Shown: positions 1-13,215 of the stretch, one piece after another
How the letters are laid out: every line of letters starts with the position of its first letter
Numbering within the stretch: the first letter of the stretch is position 1
From: Hevea brasiliensis
Taxonomy: Eukaryota; Streptophyta; Magnoliopsida; Malpighiales; Euphorbiaceae
Assembly (NCBI RefSeq): GCF_030052815.1
Contig: NC_079505.1
Span: forward strand, 80,516,330 to 80,580,329
Direction of reading: 5' to 3'
DNA: 64,000 nucleotides
Notes under the pieces: generated by a model
Seen by the model: only the letters and a program-made list of their open reading frames with translations
What the model was told of the DNA's origin: nothing
Databases searched by the model: none
Program-made: the position numbers and the translations under genes

Positions 1-1539
1 TTAATCATATTCAATATTTTTTCTATTTGTTAATCATATTAATAAAAAAAAATCTTTTATAAAGAGATTATTTTCACATTACCTTTTGGGTAATGGGTTG
101 TCTTCTATTCCACTTTATAATGAAATAATCTTAATCTTCACCATCAAAGAAACGAGGAAAAAAAAAATGCTTGACATGAGCTATCAAATCATGGTTGGTA
201 ATTCAAACGCATCCATTGGTGAGGCGGGTTGTACTGTATGGATGGTGATGATACATCAAGAGAAAAGTGGCAATGAACTAAACCGAGTTAAAAAAAAAAA
301 AAGGTGGCAATGCACACATGTTCAATAATTATTGGTTTGTGACCTTTCATTCCGGTCCTTGCCTACTGGATGCAGCAATTGGCACGTCCACGTTTCAATT
401 TTTAATTTTTATGTACCCCACGGGAAATTATACTGTGATTCCGACTTACGGCGTAATGCGGTATATCAAACCAATAGAATGAAGGCATATCACCCATTAA
501 TTTATTTATTTGATTATTTAAAATTTTAATTGATAAATTTAAACCGTTATTACATATTAATTTAAAAAAAATTTTTTTTTTTGTCATATATATAATATTG
601 ATGTGTTTTAATGTTACATATTTGCAGTCCCACACTATATATATGATGTTGTATGCCGGATACAGGGAATAATTTCTCGTAACCCACTTGATGAATTTTT
701 GGAAACAAGAGAAAAAAAAAAAAACTATTTTCCCATTTATGAAAGTGAGATCTTTTATGGATGACGTGGCCTTCTCTCTATCTCTACCAAACCATCCAGA
801 AACACGCTGCCCTTTTCCTCGCACTTTTTTCTCTCTCTCCTGCCACGTCCTCATTCTTCTTCCCCACCCTTCGTTTCGATAGCTCCCTGGATTTTCTCTC
901 TTTTTCCCGGCGCTCGTTGGCCTTAACAGTATCCCATCTTTTTTTTTTTTTGGTTCTTTTAATTACCGAAATTAAAAATTGAAAAGCTGATAGAGAAAGG
1001 GAAATCAGATAGAGGGAGAGGACTTAACAGAGTAAAAACCCTTTGCTTTTGCGTTAAGCAAAGGTGGGTCGGGTCTCCGGTGATCTAAGTCTGGCTGTTG
1101 ATTCCCCTCTTGGTCCCACTAAGATCCCCGCTGAAGACCGCCGATATTCTGACAAATTTGTCTTCCCTTAGTTTGCTTGCCTTTTATGGATGGAGCTGAG
1201 CTAACTTGCGCATATAAAATTAAAAACTATTTTTAGCAGCTTTTTTTTTTTTTTTAATCTGCTGCTTTTTTTTCTTCTCCTTTCTTCCTCGCTTTGTCTG
1301 CAAGTTTGGTTGTGTCTTGAGTATGTGTAAATGAATTCTCTGCAGCTATTGATCCGAGCCCTAACCCTAATCTCTCTCCCAATAAAGAAGGAGGAGAGGT
1401 TTTCCATGAAAGTTCTCTAGTATTTGCCCTTTCTCTGGTCTTTTTGTTTTGTTGTTTATGTGTGTATGTGTGTATGGGAGAGAGAGAGAGGCGCAGGCAG
1501 TTTTGGAGAGGTGAATTAAGTGTGCTGTTTTGATGAGCT
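1..1539 (+). promoter_or_regulatory. TOC1 upstream region and 5' leader
   Basis: No protein gene is visible here. The stretch is AT-rich to about 750, then pyrimidine-rich (CT tracts near 770-900 and 1250-1300), as is common in plant 5' leaders. ACGT cores occur near 380, 764 and 843, and a TCP-like GGTCCCAC lies near 1112. A telo-box-like AACCCTAA lies near 1363. I did not find a perfect evening element (AAAATATCT), the CCA1/LHY site known from Arabidopsis TOC1. The transcription start cannot be fixed; the last 200-500 bases are probably transcribed. Confidence 0.45.
1331..1420 (+). other. Upstream ORF of 29 codons in the TOC1 leader
   Basis: An ATG at 1331 opens a 29-residue frame that closes with TAG at 1418-1420, 119 bases before the TOC1 start. 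An in-frame internal ATG lies at 1406. It would act as a uORF only if the transcript starts upstream of 1331, which the sequence alone does not show. The peptide resembles nothing I recognise. Confidence 0.4.
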
Positions 1540-1598
1540 ATGGAGGGAAAGGAGCAGAATATAAACAAGGAGAGTGGAGGAGGTGTTGGGAACAGTAA
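1533..1598 (+). other. uORF overlapping the TOC1 start codon
   Basis: An ATG at 1533, seven bases before the TOC1 ATG, opens a 21-codon frame that overlaps the TOC1 reading frame and stops at 1596-1598. Its context is poor (T at -3, A at +4), while the TOC1 ATG at 1540 has G at -3 and G at +4. Scanning ribosomes that use 1533 would bypass TOC1; the weak context predicts mostly leaky scanning. Confidence 0.5.
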
Positions 1599-4500
1599 GA
1601 GTGGTGATGGGGTCATTGATAGAAGCAAAGTAAGGATTCTGCTATGTGATAACAACACCAGGAGCTCTGAGGAAGTTTTTACACTTCTTTTGAAGTGCTC
1701 TTATCAGGGTAGATAATCATTTACTTGCTTTTTCTTTTTATATTTTGGCTAAATTATGTGTGTTTATGATATTATTTTGTTTCTCTTACCTTAGGTTCAA
1801 TGATTTTGTTTTATTTTATTTTTCTGATTGATTATATTCAAGTAGCTTACATGAAGTTGAAGTTTTTGAAGTTAGCTTAATGAAAATATAATTAAGTCAA
1901 ATGCTTTTATGCATATTAGAGTTAAGAAATTGGAATAGTGTGATTTTTGGGAAGGTGGAATACTAAATTTGAAATGGAATTTAATGTTCTGCTAGATTGC
2001 AAAGTTGATGGTTCATTATGACTCTGTGAATGTCATGAAGTTAATGAAAGTTTTTTTTTCCTTTTTTCTTTTTTTCTTCTCAATTTTCATTATGAAAATG
2101 ACAAAACTCAACTCAAGTAGCCAAATTGTTAATTGTTAGAATTCAGCACCACCACCGTGTAGGGAAGTTTTTTCTTTTAGCAAACCAAATGATGAAAACG
2201 AAGAAAAATACACTAGCTACCTGGAGATATATATATATTTAAACCTATAGGCTGATCCTAATGTTCATTCGGAATTTTAACCTTGTATAGTTATTTGCCT
2301 TTTCCTATTCAGATGAAAAATACGGAAATTGCTTTAAGCTAAATGCTGCTAAGAAAGTTTTCTTGGTGACTAAAAACAGAACATAACATTGATAGGAAAA
2401 ACTGGCAACTGCTATAAGGTGGACTTAGATTCAGCTTATCCAATTGACACAACTGTAAGTACTTGTGGTATAGTTATACATATTAATCTGTTGAATTCCA
2501 ACGCAGTCTTCCTCTTACACTCTTATTGATTGTTTTCAAATGTCTTAACTTATTGTACTGCCATTTTCAAACTTCATTTCATGGCATATCCTAATCAACT
2601 ATAATTTGTTTGGAGGAAACATTCATAAAATCTACTGTTTGTTCACATTGTGACTATAGTCTTTGTTTTCCATTTCATTCAATTGTTTGAATATTTGCCT
2701 TCCAAGTTACTGATGCAGTTTTCACAATTAAACTGCATTGTCTTTGCTTCACAGTTACATCAGTGAGATCAGCTAGGCAGGTAATTGATGCATTGAATGC
2801 TGATGGACCTGATATCGATATCATACTTGCTGAAGTTGACCTTCCAATGAACAAAGGCATGAAGATGTTGAAGTACATCACCCGGGATAAAGAGTTACGG
2901 CGCATTCCTGTGATCAGTAAGCTTATCCTGAAATATTCACTTCTGTTCTATTTTGTACTATAATCCTTTTTTGGACATAGGTCCCCATTATTGAAATGTT
3001 TTTGCTTTGATAAGTGATGTCGGCACAGGATGAGGTCCCAATTGTTGTTAAGTGCCTGAGGTTAGGAGCAGCAGACTATCTTGTAAAGCCTTTACGCACT
3101 AATGAGCTATTGAACCTGTGGACACACATGTGGAGAAGGAGGCGCATGGTTGGTTTGCTTGCTTAGCATTTTTACTTTTAGCTCGTCCCTCTTCCCCACA
3201 ACACACCCCCACACCACCCCCGCCCACGCCCCTGCACACCCACAACCACACACCCACCCCCCACACCCCCCCCCCCAACAATATCTAATGTTAAGATGGT
3301 TTGCCATGGGTAATTTTGTGCATGCCAAGCATAAATCAGGTTTTTATTGCTAAGGTGCTAATTAAGGGGCAAAGGAACACCAAGTAATGTTAAGATAGTT
3401 TTTTTACTTTTTTTGGTGGGATATTCTTGGTGATTGGTACAAACGGTAATATGCCTTTTTGAACTTTCATTGTTCTATGTATTTTGATTCACTACAAGTG
3501 GAATATAATTTAACTACTTATAGGGCATTATGGTAATGATGGACTCTAATGATTTCAATGTGGTGATTGCCTTTCTACATCTTTGTTAAATGTATATCAA
3601 TGGCCACCTGCATTTTTTTTTTCTCATTATGTATTTCTGTACTTTCTGGTTTACTGATAGGGGACATATTATGTCCACGTGAAGCAATAGTGAGATGTTC
3701 ATTAATATGCTTGTAATTGGCAGCTTGGACTGGTGGAGAAGAACATCTTGAATTATGAATTTGATCTGGTAGCATCAGATCCTAGTGATGCCAACACAAA
3801 TAGTACTACTCTGTTTTCAGATGACACAGATGACAAGTCTCGGAGGTACATAAATCCAGAAATGGGTGTATCAATTCATCAGGAAAATGAGGCAAGTGTA
3901 ATATGTACTTTTTTGGCTCTGGTAACTTGTAAAATAGTGAACTTTATAGCATGGAAACACTTGAGTCAAATGATAGGATCATGATTGTCATGTATGTTAT
4001 TCCATATATCTATATTTATTACATAACCATTTCAAAATCTGAAGTTCAAATATGATATGTAGTTGTGATTTCAACTTTTGGAAGTGGTTGGTATAATGGT
4101 ATTTGCAGTAGCTTGGGGAAGTATTGCAGTCTGGCAGAATTTCTCAAAAAAGAAAAAAAGAAAAAAAAAACCAGTAGCGCTTCACCAAAATAGAAGGTAG
4201 AAAACTAGGAAGATTGAATATGAACAAACATGTGGACATGTGGAAAATCCCTATATATATAAATAAAGCAGGCCTGTTTTCAGAAGGATCGTTGCTGTGA
4301 AGCCTGAAATGTGCTGGAGTGCTGGCCTGATGTGCCTGTAGATCATGTGTATATCATTTGAATCACAAAATTTTCCTAATTTATATGCCTGCTCTGATCA
4401 ATATCAAATTGTGGACCTGTTCTGTTGAGACTATTGAACTTCAGTTCTTGTGAAGCTCAAAATTCAGAATTGTGATTTTGTGCTTTTATTTCTGTGCTCT

Positions 4501-6434
4501 GTCCTAGTTTTGAGATATATGGCTTTTTGTTTGATTGTTTCTCTTCTATAATAACTTTGTGTTTGCTTTGATAAATCTTTTACCATATTAAATGTAAGTT
4601 TTTTTTTTCTCTGATAATATAATATAATATAACAGAAGTCCAACTCCTAATACATCTGGTGTACTATGAATCTCTTACTACCTCAAAAATGCCTACCAAT
4701 GATCTGGTGTGCTGCATCTACCCATTAGCACAATATCATGGGACGAAATGCCCGCTCAGTAGATCTTGTTTAATTAAAAATTCATTCATTCCTAGTTGTG
4801 ATTGACTCTTCAAAATTATTTAATGATGTTGAAGTTGTTGTTTGTCTCTGCTTCAGTCTGTTGCTGCTGCCACTGCTGCCACCACCTCTGCTGCTGTTGC
4901 TGCAGCTCCAGCTTCAGCTACTGCTGTTGAGCCTTTACCTAGCAATCCAATGGAATATAGGCCTGATGTGCCAGGAATAAGTGACCGCAGAATAGGTGAG
5001 CTACTTTGCATGATCCAGCTGCTGCTTGCACAGCATCAGTTTTGGTATCTGACCATCCTGCTTTTGGTTCATTGTCAATTAAGTATAAGTAAGAATTTAA
5101 AGATAAAAGAATTAATTATCAGATTGACCATATTGATAAAATGATGGGTCAATGAAGCTATATGTTGATCTGCATAGCTCTTGGTTGTGTCAATCTAGAT
5201 TTCACAAAATACACTCACGGACAAGTTATTTTACATAAACAGTTAGGTTACGTACAGAGGAATAATGAATATTTTTAGTTTTGTACCCAAGTGCTTGAGC
5301 ATTGTTGTGCTTTTAATAATTCTATATTCAGTTTGACACCTGTTGACTTATTTTTTTTCTTTTTTTTTTTTTAAAAAAAAGAATTCCTTTTGGAGTTAGT
5401 TTTAACCACTGCAATTTCCTTCTTTATAAAAAAATTGGAAAATGGCTCTCTCAAGCCAAGTCTAATTTGGAAAATAATGATCAGGACAATTACCATCTGG
5501 TCCAAAGAAGAGTGAATTGAAGATTGGCGAGTCCTCTGCCTTCTTCACTTATGTCAAGTCGAGCACAATTAAAAATAATTCCCAAGGGTTTGCCTGCATC
5601 GAGTACGGTGCTGCTCAAAATTTGAGGCTTGAAGAGAAAGTTCAAGCATGTGGTCGGCAAGTAGTTATTGATGCTCAATTACATGAAAATGGGGAGATAT
5701 GGGAGAGCTATTCACAAGATGACTTCCACAGCAGTTCTAGCATTCCTGATTCTCTTTCTCTGGAGAGGTCTTGCACCCCGCCCATGTCAAGAAAATTTCC
5801 TCCAAGGAATTTCAAGGATGAAAAGTGCCCTCAGGTGCTTATGCATTCAAGAAATGAGCTTCAGTATGATGCTTCAGGTATATCCTCACAAAGTGTTTAT
5901 CCATTTTACATGTCTGGAGTTGTGAATCAAGTTATAATGCCGTCATCAGCACAATTATATCAAAAGAATATGCATGAGCTGCAAAGTAATGCACCATCAG
6001 TTATGCTGCCCCAATACAATCATCTTCCACAATGTTCCCCTCATGTTAGTGGGATGGCATCATTCCCCTATTACCCTGTTAATATATGTTTACAACCTGG
6101 TCAAATGCCTACTAATCATTCATGGCCATCATTTGGAAGTTCATCTTCCCCTGATGTGAAACTAAATAAATTAGATAGAAGAGAAGCAGCATTGCTGAAG
6201 TTTAGACAGAAAAGGAAAGAGCGTTGTTTCGATAAGAAGATCAGGTATGTTAATAGGAAAAAGCTTGCTGAAAGGAGGCCTCGTGTACGGGGCCAGTTTG
6301 TGAGACAGGTAAATGGTGTAAATGTAGATCTTAATGGACAACCTGCTCCCACAGATTATGATGAGGATGAAGAGGACGATGATGAGCCAGCATCAAGGGA
6401 TTCATGTCTAGAGGATGATGCTTCAGGATCCTAA
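1540..6434 (+). CDS. TOC1: TOC1 / pseudo-response regulator 1 (circadian clock)
   Basis: Evening-phase clock repressor that binds DNA in the nucleus and represses CCA1/LHY in known plants. Coding exons read as 1540-1708, 2755-2916, 3015-3148, 3724-3891 (or 3897), 4857-4995 and 5485-6434, giving about 573-575 residues (Arabidopsis 618). The pseudo-receiver domain occupies about residues 29-150. The phospho-acceptor Asp of true receivers is replaced by Glu (LAEVDLP, about residue 83), as in all PRRs. A Ser/Asp-rich linker and a family-typical [14 protein letters not shown] segment follow. The CCT domain lies at about residues 489-533 ([18 protein letters not shown] onward) and is followed by an acidic tail. 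Exon 4 can end at a GC donor (3892) or a GT donor (3898); both keep frame. The start is chosen by the G-G Kozak context and the family N-terminus. The gene is convergent with the downstream transporter. Confidence 0.96.
3186..3284 (+). repeat. C/A-rich low-complexity tract in TOC1 intron 3
   Basis: About 100 bases made almost only of C and A (CCCCACA-type units ending in a run of C), in the intron after exon 3. The plus strand is pyrimidine/adenine-biased with no coding meaning. It probably varies in length between individuals. Confidence 0.75.
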
Positions 6435-7411
6435 AGTTTCAAAATCCCTTTGCATTGGTGATGCCTTTTCCATTGAAGATGTATGGAAATCATATCAAGG
6501 GATTGATGATGTTTAGTTGTGTCAAATGTCTCAACTACCCCTTGACAGTGTTCCTCGCTTTGGATGTAGAAATACTACCAGTTCATCTTATATGGGTAAC
6601 ACAATGGTTTCAACAGTGCACTATATGGAGCTTTTGTTTGTCCAAGAATCTTCCCAGAATGTTGAGATATTGAAATCTTCCTTGAAGAAGAAGACCGTGT
6701 AGGGACAATTTTTTTTAAACAATCCACTCGAAAATATTAACTGTTTAAGTTTCTGTTTAGGGAAATTTTAGGTACCTAATGCTTTCCTGAGTCCTGATCC
6801 ATTAGACCATTTTATGATTTCTTATATCATAGGAATGATCGGGTAGCCTGATTGATGATTTAACAGGATTTAAAAGCTAGTTTAATAAGATTTTAATTCT
6901 TAACGAAACCATAGTTTTCAATGTTGATTGCGCTTTAAGTGCATGGCCCAACAATCTATTCCAACCAAACTCCATATAAAGCTAGAAGCATTTTGAAATA
7001 TTTGTGTGATTGTCACTAGTTCTGTATTGTTTAGTGTTAATAATCTGTGCAGAAATTTCTTACACAGGGAATCTTGATTCTGGTAAATACTGATGTCTAC
7101 TAGAATTCTGTTCCACTATTACATTTATGAATCAAAAGTTCGGGCACTGAACCATCACATTTTCTCAATTTGATTATCTGCATGTGTTGGAGAGAGTGAA
7201 AAGGTATGCATATCAGCAAATAATAATACTAACAAAAAATAGAATGCAAGCTTTCTATCTTCCAGTATCAGGCTCAGCCAGTCCTTTAAAGAACATTTTG
7301 AGCACTGCAAAGCAAAAGCAAAGAGTTGTAGCACTTAAGAGGGCTAAGAAAGCTGATATTTTCTGATATTCCTTAGGAATCTCAGTCAGATTTCTGCGTC
7401 TGTTTTTCTTC
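6435..7411. other. Convergent intergenic region, TOC1 and NPF 3' ends
   Basis: No gene is seen between the two stop codons. The left part is presumably the TOC1 3' UTR and the right part the transporter 3' UTR. Short open frames here are non-coding in composition, and I found no obvious repeat. Confidence 0.6.
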
Positions 7412-9513
7412 CTAGGCAGTGACCGTCGGTCTGCCATGAGTCTCCAACCCTGTTTCTTCATCCTCTGTTTCATCTCTAGGCAGATTTCTCGAATGGCAAC
7501 AACTTGATTCCTCCAATTCCACCTCTCTTTTCTCATTACCATGACTGCTATTAACTGCATAACGGCTTGCAAAGAAATTGAAATAAATGAAGTTTACTGC
7601 TCCTAGGCCTGCAATGATGTAATAGTAGTAATCAAGCCTATTCTTGTTAAGGTCGTGGCCACCCAACCATGGCAATTTCCTATTCTTTCCTGAGACATGA
7701 CGAATGATATTTATGAGTAAAGAACTTACATAACTTGCTATTGATAAGCTGAGAAAGAAGACTGCCCCCGCAACAGTCCTCATGCTTTCTGGCATTTGTG
7801 TGGTGTAGAATTCCATTATGGCAACTGCTGCAAAAGCTTCAGTTAATCCTGACAGGACGAACTGTGGAAGGAGCAATGCTATGGTTATAGGGGAGGTAAA
7901 GGAACCGTGTTTCAGAGCTGATTCGCGGCGTCGTTTCTCAACAATTGCAGCTACTAACATGCATAGAATTGACATTACAATACCAATCTTAATTCTTTGT
8001 GGCATTGTCAATCTTTTATCCTTTCCTGTCAACTTCTTTGCCTGACGGATGAAAATGAGCTCGTAAATGAAGATCCATATCGAAAGTGCAATCATTGATG
8101 TAAGGCCCATCCATCCTGGAGGGATTTTAAAATGTGAGCCCAGAGATCTACTCATTTGAATTGCTTGAAGGATCCCAAATGCATTCTGTTGGTCCATAGG
8201 TATGAAACATGCAATTCCTGATAGCCAAACTGGCACTATTGCTACTAAACATTTCAGTTGCTCCACCTGCTGCAAGCTGCATAGTCTCCAGGTATTCTTG
8301 GACCTGCCTTGGGCATCCAATTCACTCGGCTCAGTGATTATAGCAGCCTTATCAAGAAATTTGAACCTATCTGTACGAGAAAGTTTCAGGTGCACGTCTG
8401 AGTCATTCATAGGAGGATCATAAAATGAATGCTGAGAATCCGGTGCAATAGTTAGCTGACGCTTCCTGTAGGCAGCTGTGATTACCTTGAGCATATCTGC
8501 AAATATGCTACCTTGAGGCTTCTTGCAAATATAAGTATGGTGGCCAATCAAGAAAATGGATATGGAGAAACATAGGCAAGCTGTTGGAATGGCAAAGCCT
8601 ATAACCCAACTGACATCAGTCTGAATGTAGATAACTCCTGTAAGAGTTACCAATAGAGCAATTGTAAAGCAGAAATACCACCAATTGAAAAAGCTCTCAA
8701 GATTTGCTCTGCCCTTTGCAGTTCTGGTATCAAATTGATCAGCGCCAAAAGCAATATTGCACGGTCTAATACCACCAGCTCCTATTGACAAAAACCCAAG
8801 ACTCACAAAGAGGAATCCCAGCTGCCATTTTTCAGGCCGGAGGCAATGGGACTCCCCCTCGCATTTTGGGGGTGTTAACTGAGGTACAGCTGCTGTCAGG
8901 GTCACGGCCACCATGCCCTGTGAAAGAAATGCAACAAATATGCAATGTTCAAAATTCCTGAAATAGTCCTAAATAATAATGTCTTCTGTTAGACTATAGT
9001 GCAAAAGTGCAAATGGGTTTCGAGTGATTAAGCATCAGATTGCAGGACATATATAGGTGATGTAAATTAGCCATTTAGGAGGAAGAGAGAGGGATTATTC
9101 TACCAGAAGAGACGATATGCTTCCAAAGAGAAGGGTACGAAATCTGCCCAAATAAGTATCAGCAAGAAATGCACCTAATAAAGATGTAATGTTGGAGGAA
9201 CCAGACCATATAGTGGTGACATTGACATTAGATGCACCTCCCATGTGGTATTTGTTTTGCAGATAAACTGTCATATTGGCAATCAAGCTCATAGAAGCCA
9301 GCTTTTCAAAGGACTCGTTCCCTTAAAACAGAAGAAATTTCAAAACCTATATATATAATTTCTGCGGCAGGCAATTAATTAAACAAGAAACATACCAAGA
9401 ATATATCTAATGGCTTTCCATCCCCCGACATTTCTTGTAGGATGCGATGAAGAAGATAGGATGTGCTGCTCTAATGGTGAAGACGATTGGACCAAATCCT
9501 CCATCTCTGCCAT
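7412..9513 (-). CDS. NPF (NRT1/PTR) family transporter, NPF2-like
   Basis: Proton-coupled major-facilitator transporter of the plant NRT1/PTR family; members carry nitrate, peptides, hormones or glucosinolates across membranes. Coding exons (minus strand) are 9513-9396, 9321-9104 and 8917-7412, giving 613 residues, the usual length. The proton-coupling ExxE[K/R] motif is present in the first helix (E42-S-F-E45-K46). The segment GAGGIRPCNIAFGADQFD and the following FFNWWYF are typical of the NPF2 subfamily (Arabidopsis NPF2.10-2.13 group). About twelve hydrophobic helices are visible, with a long hydrophilic loop in the middle (about residues 255-335). The tail is acidic and polar. The start ATG at 9513 fits the family N-terminus, and a second in-frame ATG follows after two codons. 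Substrate cannot be told from sequence; low-affinity nitrate transport is a guess. Confidence 0.93.
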
Positions 9514-12500
9514 TTCTACCTCTGAAAGTTAAACCTTTATGAACTCATTATGTTGTGAAGGGTTTGCAGGGATATGCCACAGGTAGGGTGTAAAAAAAAA
9601 AGGCCAAACCGAACTGGCTAATCCGAATAAATTCAAACCGAAATTAATAATTTTATATATTTAAAATATTAGTTATGATTTGAATATTAACTTTACTTAT
9701 TTTTTATTTATTTTACAGAATAATACATTTTAAATTAATATTTTATTTTCAATTAATGTATAATAATATTTATATGAAAAATGTTTAAAAAGAATTGAAT
9801 TATAAAAGTCTAAAAAGTATTAAAACAAATAAAAATCCTTCAAATTGAATCTAACTTGATTAATGTGAAAACCGAACATATGTAGTTTTGTAATTTAATT
9901 CGCTGATTTCGATTTGAATATTATCAAAATTGACTTCTTCAATTTGGTTTGATAAAATACATTTAACTTGCTCAAACCAAGTCATGTACAACCCAGGGAT
10001 TCATCAGGTCAAAGAGATCCGCTGGCACGTTGGCGATTTGCATGCATGGAATGCGTTTAAAATTTAAACACAGATTTTCATCAAAGTGACAAGGAGTTGC
10101 TAGCTACTGCTAATGCAAGGAGTTATTTATTTATTTGAGAATGGCCATTTTTTTTTCGACACAGGAGGATTTATTTTAATTTGAGATCTCATGCAGTTAC
10201 TGATCAGATTATAATATTTGGTGCAAATTTCTTTTCAAATTATTTGGCAGGGAGGTTTATAATAAAAATATATTTTTTTAAAATATTATTTTAAAAACTA
10301 TTCAATAAATAATAAAAAAAACTATTTTATTATTTTAGAATTTTATAATAAAAATATTTCAAAAATTATAGTATTATTTTTGTTATAAATTTTCTCGATG
10401 ATAAGTGCTATAATATTTTGAATTTAAATTCTACAAATTTTGAATAAATATGATAAATCCCTTAAAGAATTAGAAGCTCTGGTATTCTCAAAAACAAAGA
10501 AAAAAAAAACTCTGATAGAAAAAGGCAGAACTCTTAAAAATAGGGAAAAAAATTATATGTAAATAAATTGGATAAAAATACTCTACTTTCTTGAGAAAAT
10601 AAAAAGAAAATGGAATTATCATTAGCAGCCCAAACGAGTTGTTTTTCAATAGGAGGAGAATTTGCAACGAATATTAATAAAACAAAAGGAAAAGATACTC
10701 TACACAATAATAAGAAATATATATATATATAACTCATTTACTCTTTTTTTATTTTTATTTACCCCTCCTTCAAACGCTCAAAAGGAAAGGGGAAGAAGAG
10801 AGAGGAAAGGTGGGGGGAGGGCGGCGGGAGAAATAAGAACATTGGAGGGGAGAAATAAGAACATTTTCTGTAAAATAACCATGGAGTATATATAGCATAA
10901 ATTTATTGAAAGAACAGATTGAACCTTTTAAATTTTGGTTTCCTTTGACAATACATCAAAGCTGTATTAAACTTGGAGCTATGTTGTTTCTCATCCATCC
11001 CTAACTTCTTTCTCCATTCATAAATGGGTATCAAAAGCTTAAAACCAGCATAATCAATGCAATAGGTACCAATTCAGTTAAAAAGTTTTAGTAACCAGGC
11101 TTAAACCCTCCTAAGTCAACAAAGCGATCTGCTTACCCAACGATACTCGACAAAGAGGATAAAGCATTCACTGATGATTAGAGATGGAGAATCAAAAGCA
11201 CATAGAACCTTTTACAGGTCTAGAATCCAGATGGAGTGCAAAAATGAATGAAAGACAGATCTTTGGAAAAAAAAAGAAAAAGAAAAAGAAAAAGAAAATT
11301 TGATAGGAAAAGTTTGTTTACATTTCCAGTGCATACATTTTTATATGGGAACTACAGAATGATGAGTGAAATTTCACACCACAAGTAGAAAAGATTACTT
11401 AGAAACAGAGAACTTTCAAAAACTTTGACTACAAAACTTTGATATGTCAGCAAATGAAGACATACCAACTTTTTTCCAAGAATTAAATAATTGAACAGAG
11501 CAGCTGCTCCCACGTGAATATACCTGCAACCAAGTTTCAACTTGAAATCAACTAACAACAGGATTGCAATAGGTATTAATTAGAATTACAGTCTCCAGTC
11601 TCCACAGGAATTTTTTTTTTTTCGCAGACCTAGTTCTCCACTACACACACGGAACATGAGATGTATTATTTAATTGTTGGAACACCTTTCACAAACTTCA
11701 TATATATGCAGTATAGAAAGGAGAGTTAAAACAAAGGTTTCTACAAAAGAAGGGGGAAAAAGAAAAGAGGAACAAAGCAGAAACTCATACGATTTGTTCA
11801 TTCATTTTCTTCCTTCCACGATTAGAGACAAGTGGCATTTGTACTTGTACTATTGGAGTGTTTATTTCATATTTTAAATGCAGCTGATAGACACATAAAT
11901 AGCTGAATTAAAATGTTATAAATTTTAAAAAAATAAAAATAATAGTTGATTAGTAATTAATATGATACTCATTAGCTTATATCAGCTTTATTTGTCCAAC
12001 TGGTTATCCTTTTACATATAACTTGAAAACCAACATTATTAATATTATTTGCTCATATTTTTTATTTACAATTTTAATACCTTAATTAGCATATTGAAAT
12101 TTTATTAAAATATTTACTATTAATAACATAAAATATAAAATATTTATTTATTATGAACAAATATGTTTTTTCGCTAAAAACTTAAAATTATGAGATTTTT
12201 TTTTATTTATCAATAATTCTTTATTATTTTATAATTATATTTTAAAAATGATTTAATTATTTTCTCATTTTAATAATAAAATAAATAGTATATATAATAA
12301 ATCAATAATTATATTTTTATTTTAATAATATAATAAATGATATAATATATTAAATTACTAATTACATATTTATTTTAATAATAAAATAAATAATATAATA
12401 TAATAAATTTATAATTTTATATTTATTAATTTCAACAATAAAATAATATATCATCTATACTTTTATTAGTTATTTTGCAAATTAATAATAATCATTAAAT

Positions 12501-12850
12501 ATAATTTTATTAAACACTTAATATAGATCAATTATCAATTGCATCAGATAACTAAATTAATCAGGTTCTTTCTAAGAGATGCCACCTAATTTAATAAAAA
12601 TGCTTAAAAAATCATCATGTGTCACAGTCTTTATTTTTTTTATATAAAAAAATAACTTGTCACTATAAAAATCAGTTTTTTATTTAAATATTTTTATTTT
12701 AACTACTAAAATCCTATGTTAAAAAAATAATTATAAAAAATATTTTTTTACTTAAATCTTTAGATTAAAAAAGAGTGAATTATTTATATATATATATATA
12801 TTGAAATATATTATTAAAATAAAATAATAAATAATAAAATGACTAGCAAG
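9514..12850. other. AT-rich intergenic region upstream of NPF
   Basis: No convincing gene. It contains the NPF promoter side (9514 onward), a possible MITE (9584-9995), long A/T-only runs (10250-10450, 12050-12500, 12600-12840) and a purine-rich patch near 10790-10850. Around 11460-11530 the minus strand has a short open stretch bounded by AG and GT dinucleotides, but it matches no family I know and has no partner exons. Confidence 0.5.
9584..9995. mobile_element. Possible MITE
   Basis: About 410 bases, AT-rich inside, with ends that look loosely inverted: TAGGGTGTAAA at the left and TGTACAACCCA at the right, each followed inward by CCAAACCGAA- or TTTGGTTTGA-type sequence. Plant MITEs with this look are common. 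I could not find a clean target-site duplication, so superfamily and limits are uncertain. Confidence 0.35.
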
Positions 12851-13215
12851 GATAACTACAAAAAATAATTAGTTTTGTAATTGATTATCACAACTTATTG
12901 AAATTTATTGCTATTAGCAATCAATTTTACAATTGATTTGTGATTTTATTTTTTTAGTAAAATAATTAATTTAAAAAAAATAACAATCGGTTATTATTAG
13001 CAATCGATTTATAATTAATTGTTAAATCGGTTGCTAATCTATAACATCTCGTGCGTAAAGGGAAGGTCTCGGCTGGAGTGGTCCTCTGGGAGGGCTAGGC
13101 TCGTTGGTGCCCTTGTCCAAATGGGGAGCAAAAATGAACAGAATCATACATTGAAATGAAAAAAACTAATTATTAGAAACGTCTTTTGATGGAATGGCTT
13201 GGAGAGTTGAAATAA

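Noticed and set aside
402..854. 150-codon minus-strand ORF upstream of TOC1
   Set aside because: Composition is that of AT-rich non-coding DNA with Phe/Lys/Ile runs; no domain and no splice context.
1254..1658. 134-codon minus-strand ORF over the TOC1 leader
   Set aside because: Antisense shadow of a CT/GA-rich 5' leader and TOC1 exon 1.
7255..7572. Separate minus-strand gene of 105 codons
   Set aside because: It is an overlapping frame of the last NPF exon and its 3' UTR.
11352..11558. Minus-strand exon with segment HVGAAALFNYLILGKK
   Set aside because: Flanked by AG and GT, but no neighbouring exons, domain or family match could be found.
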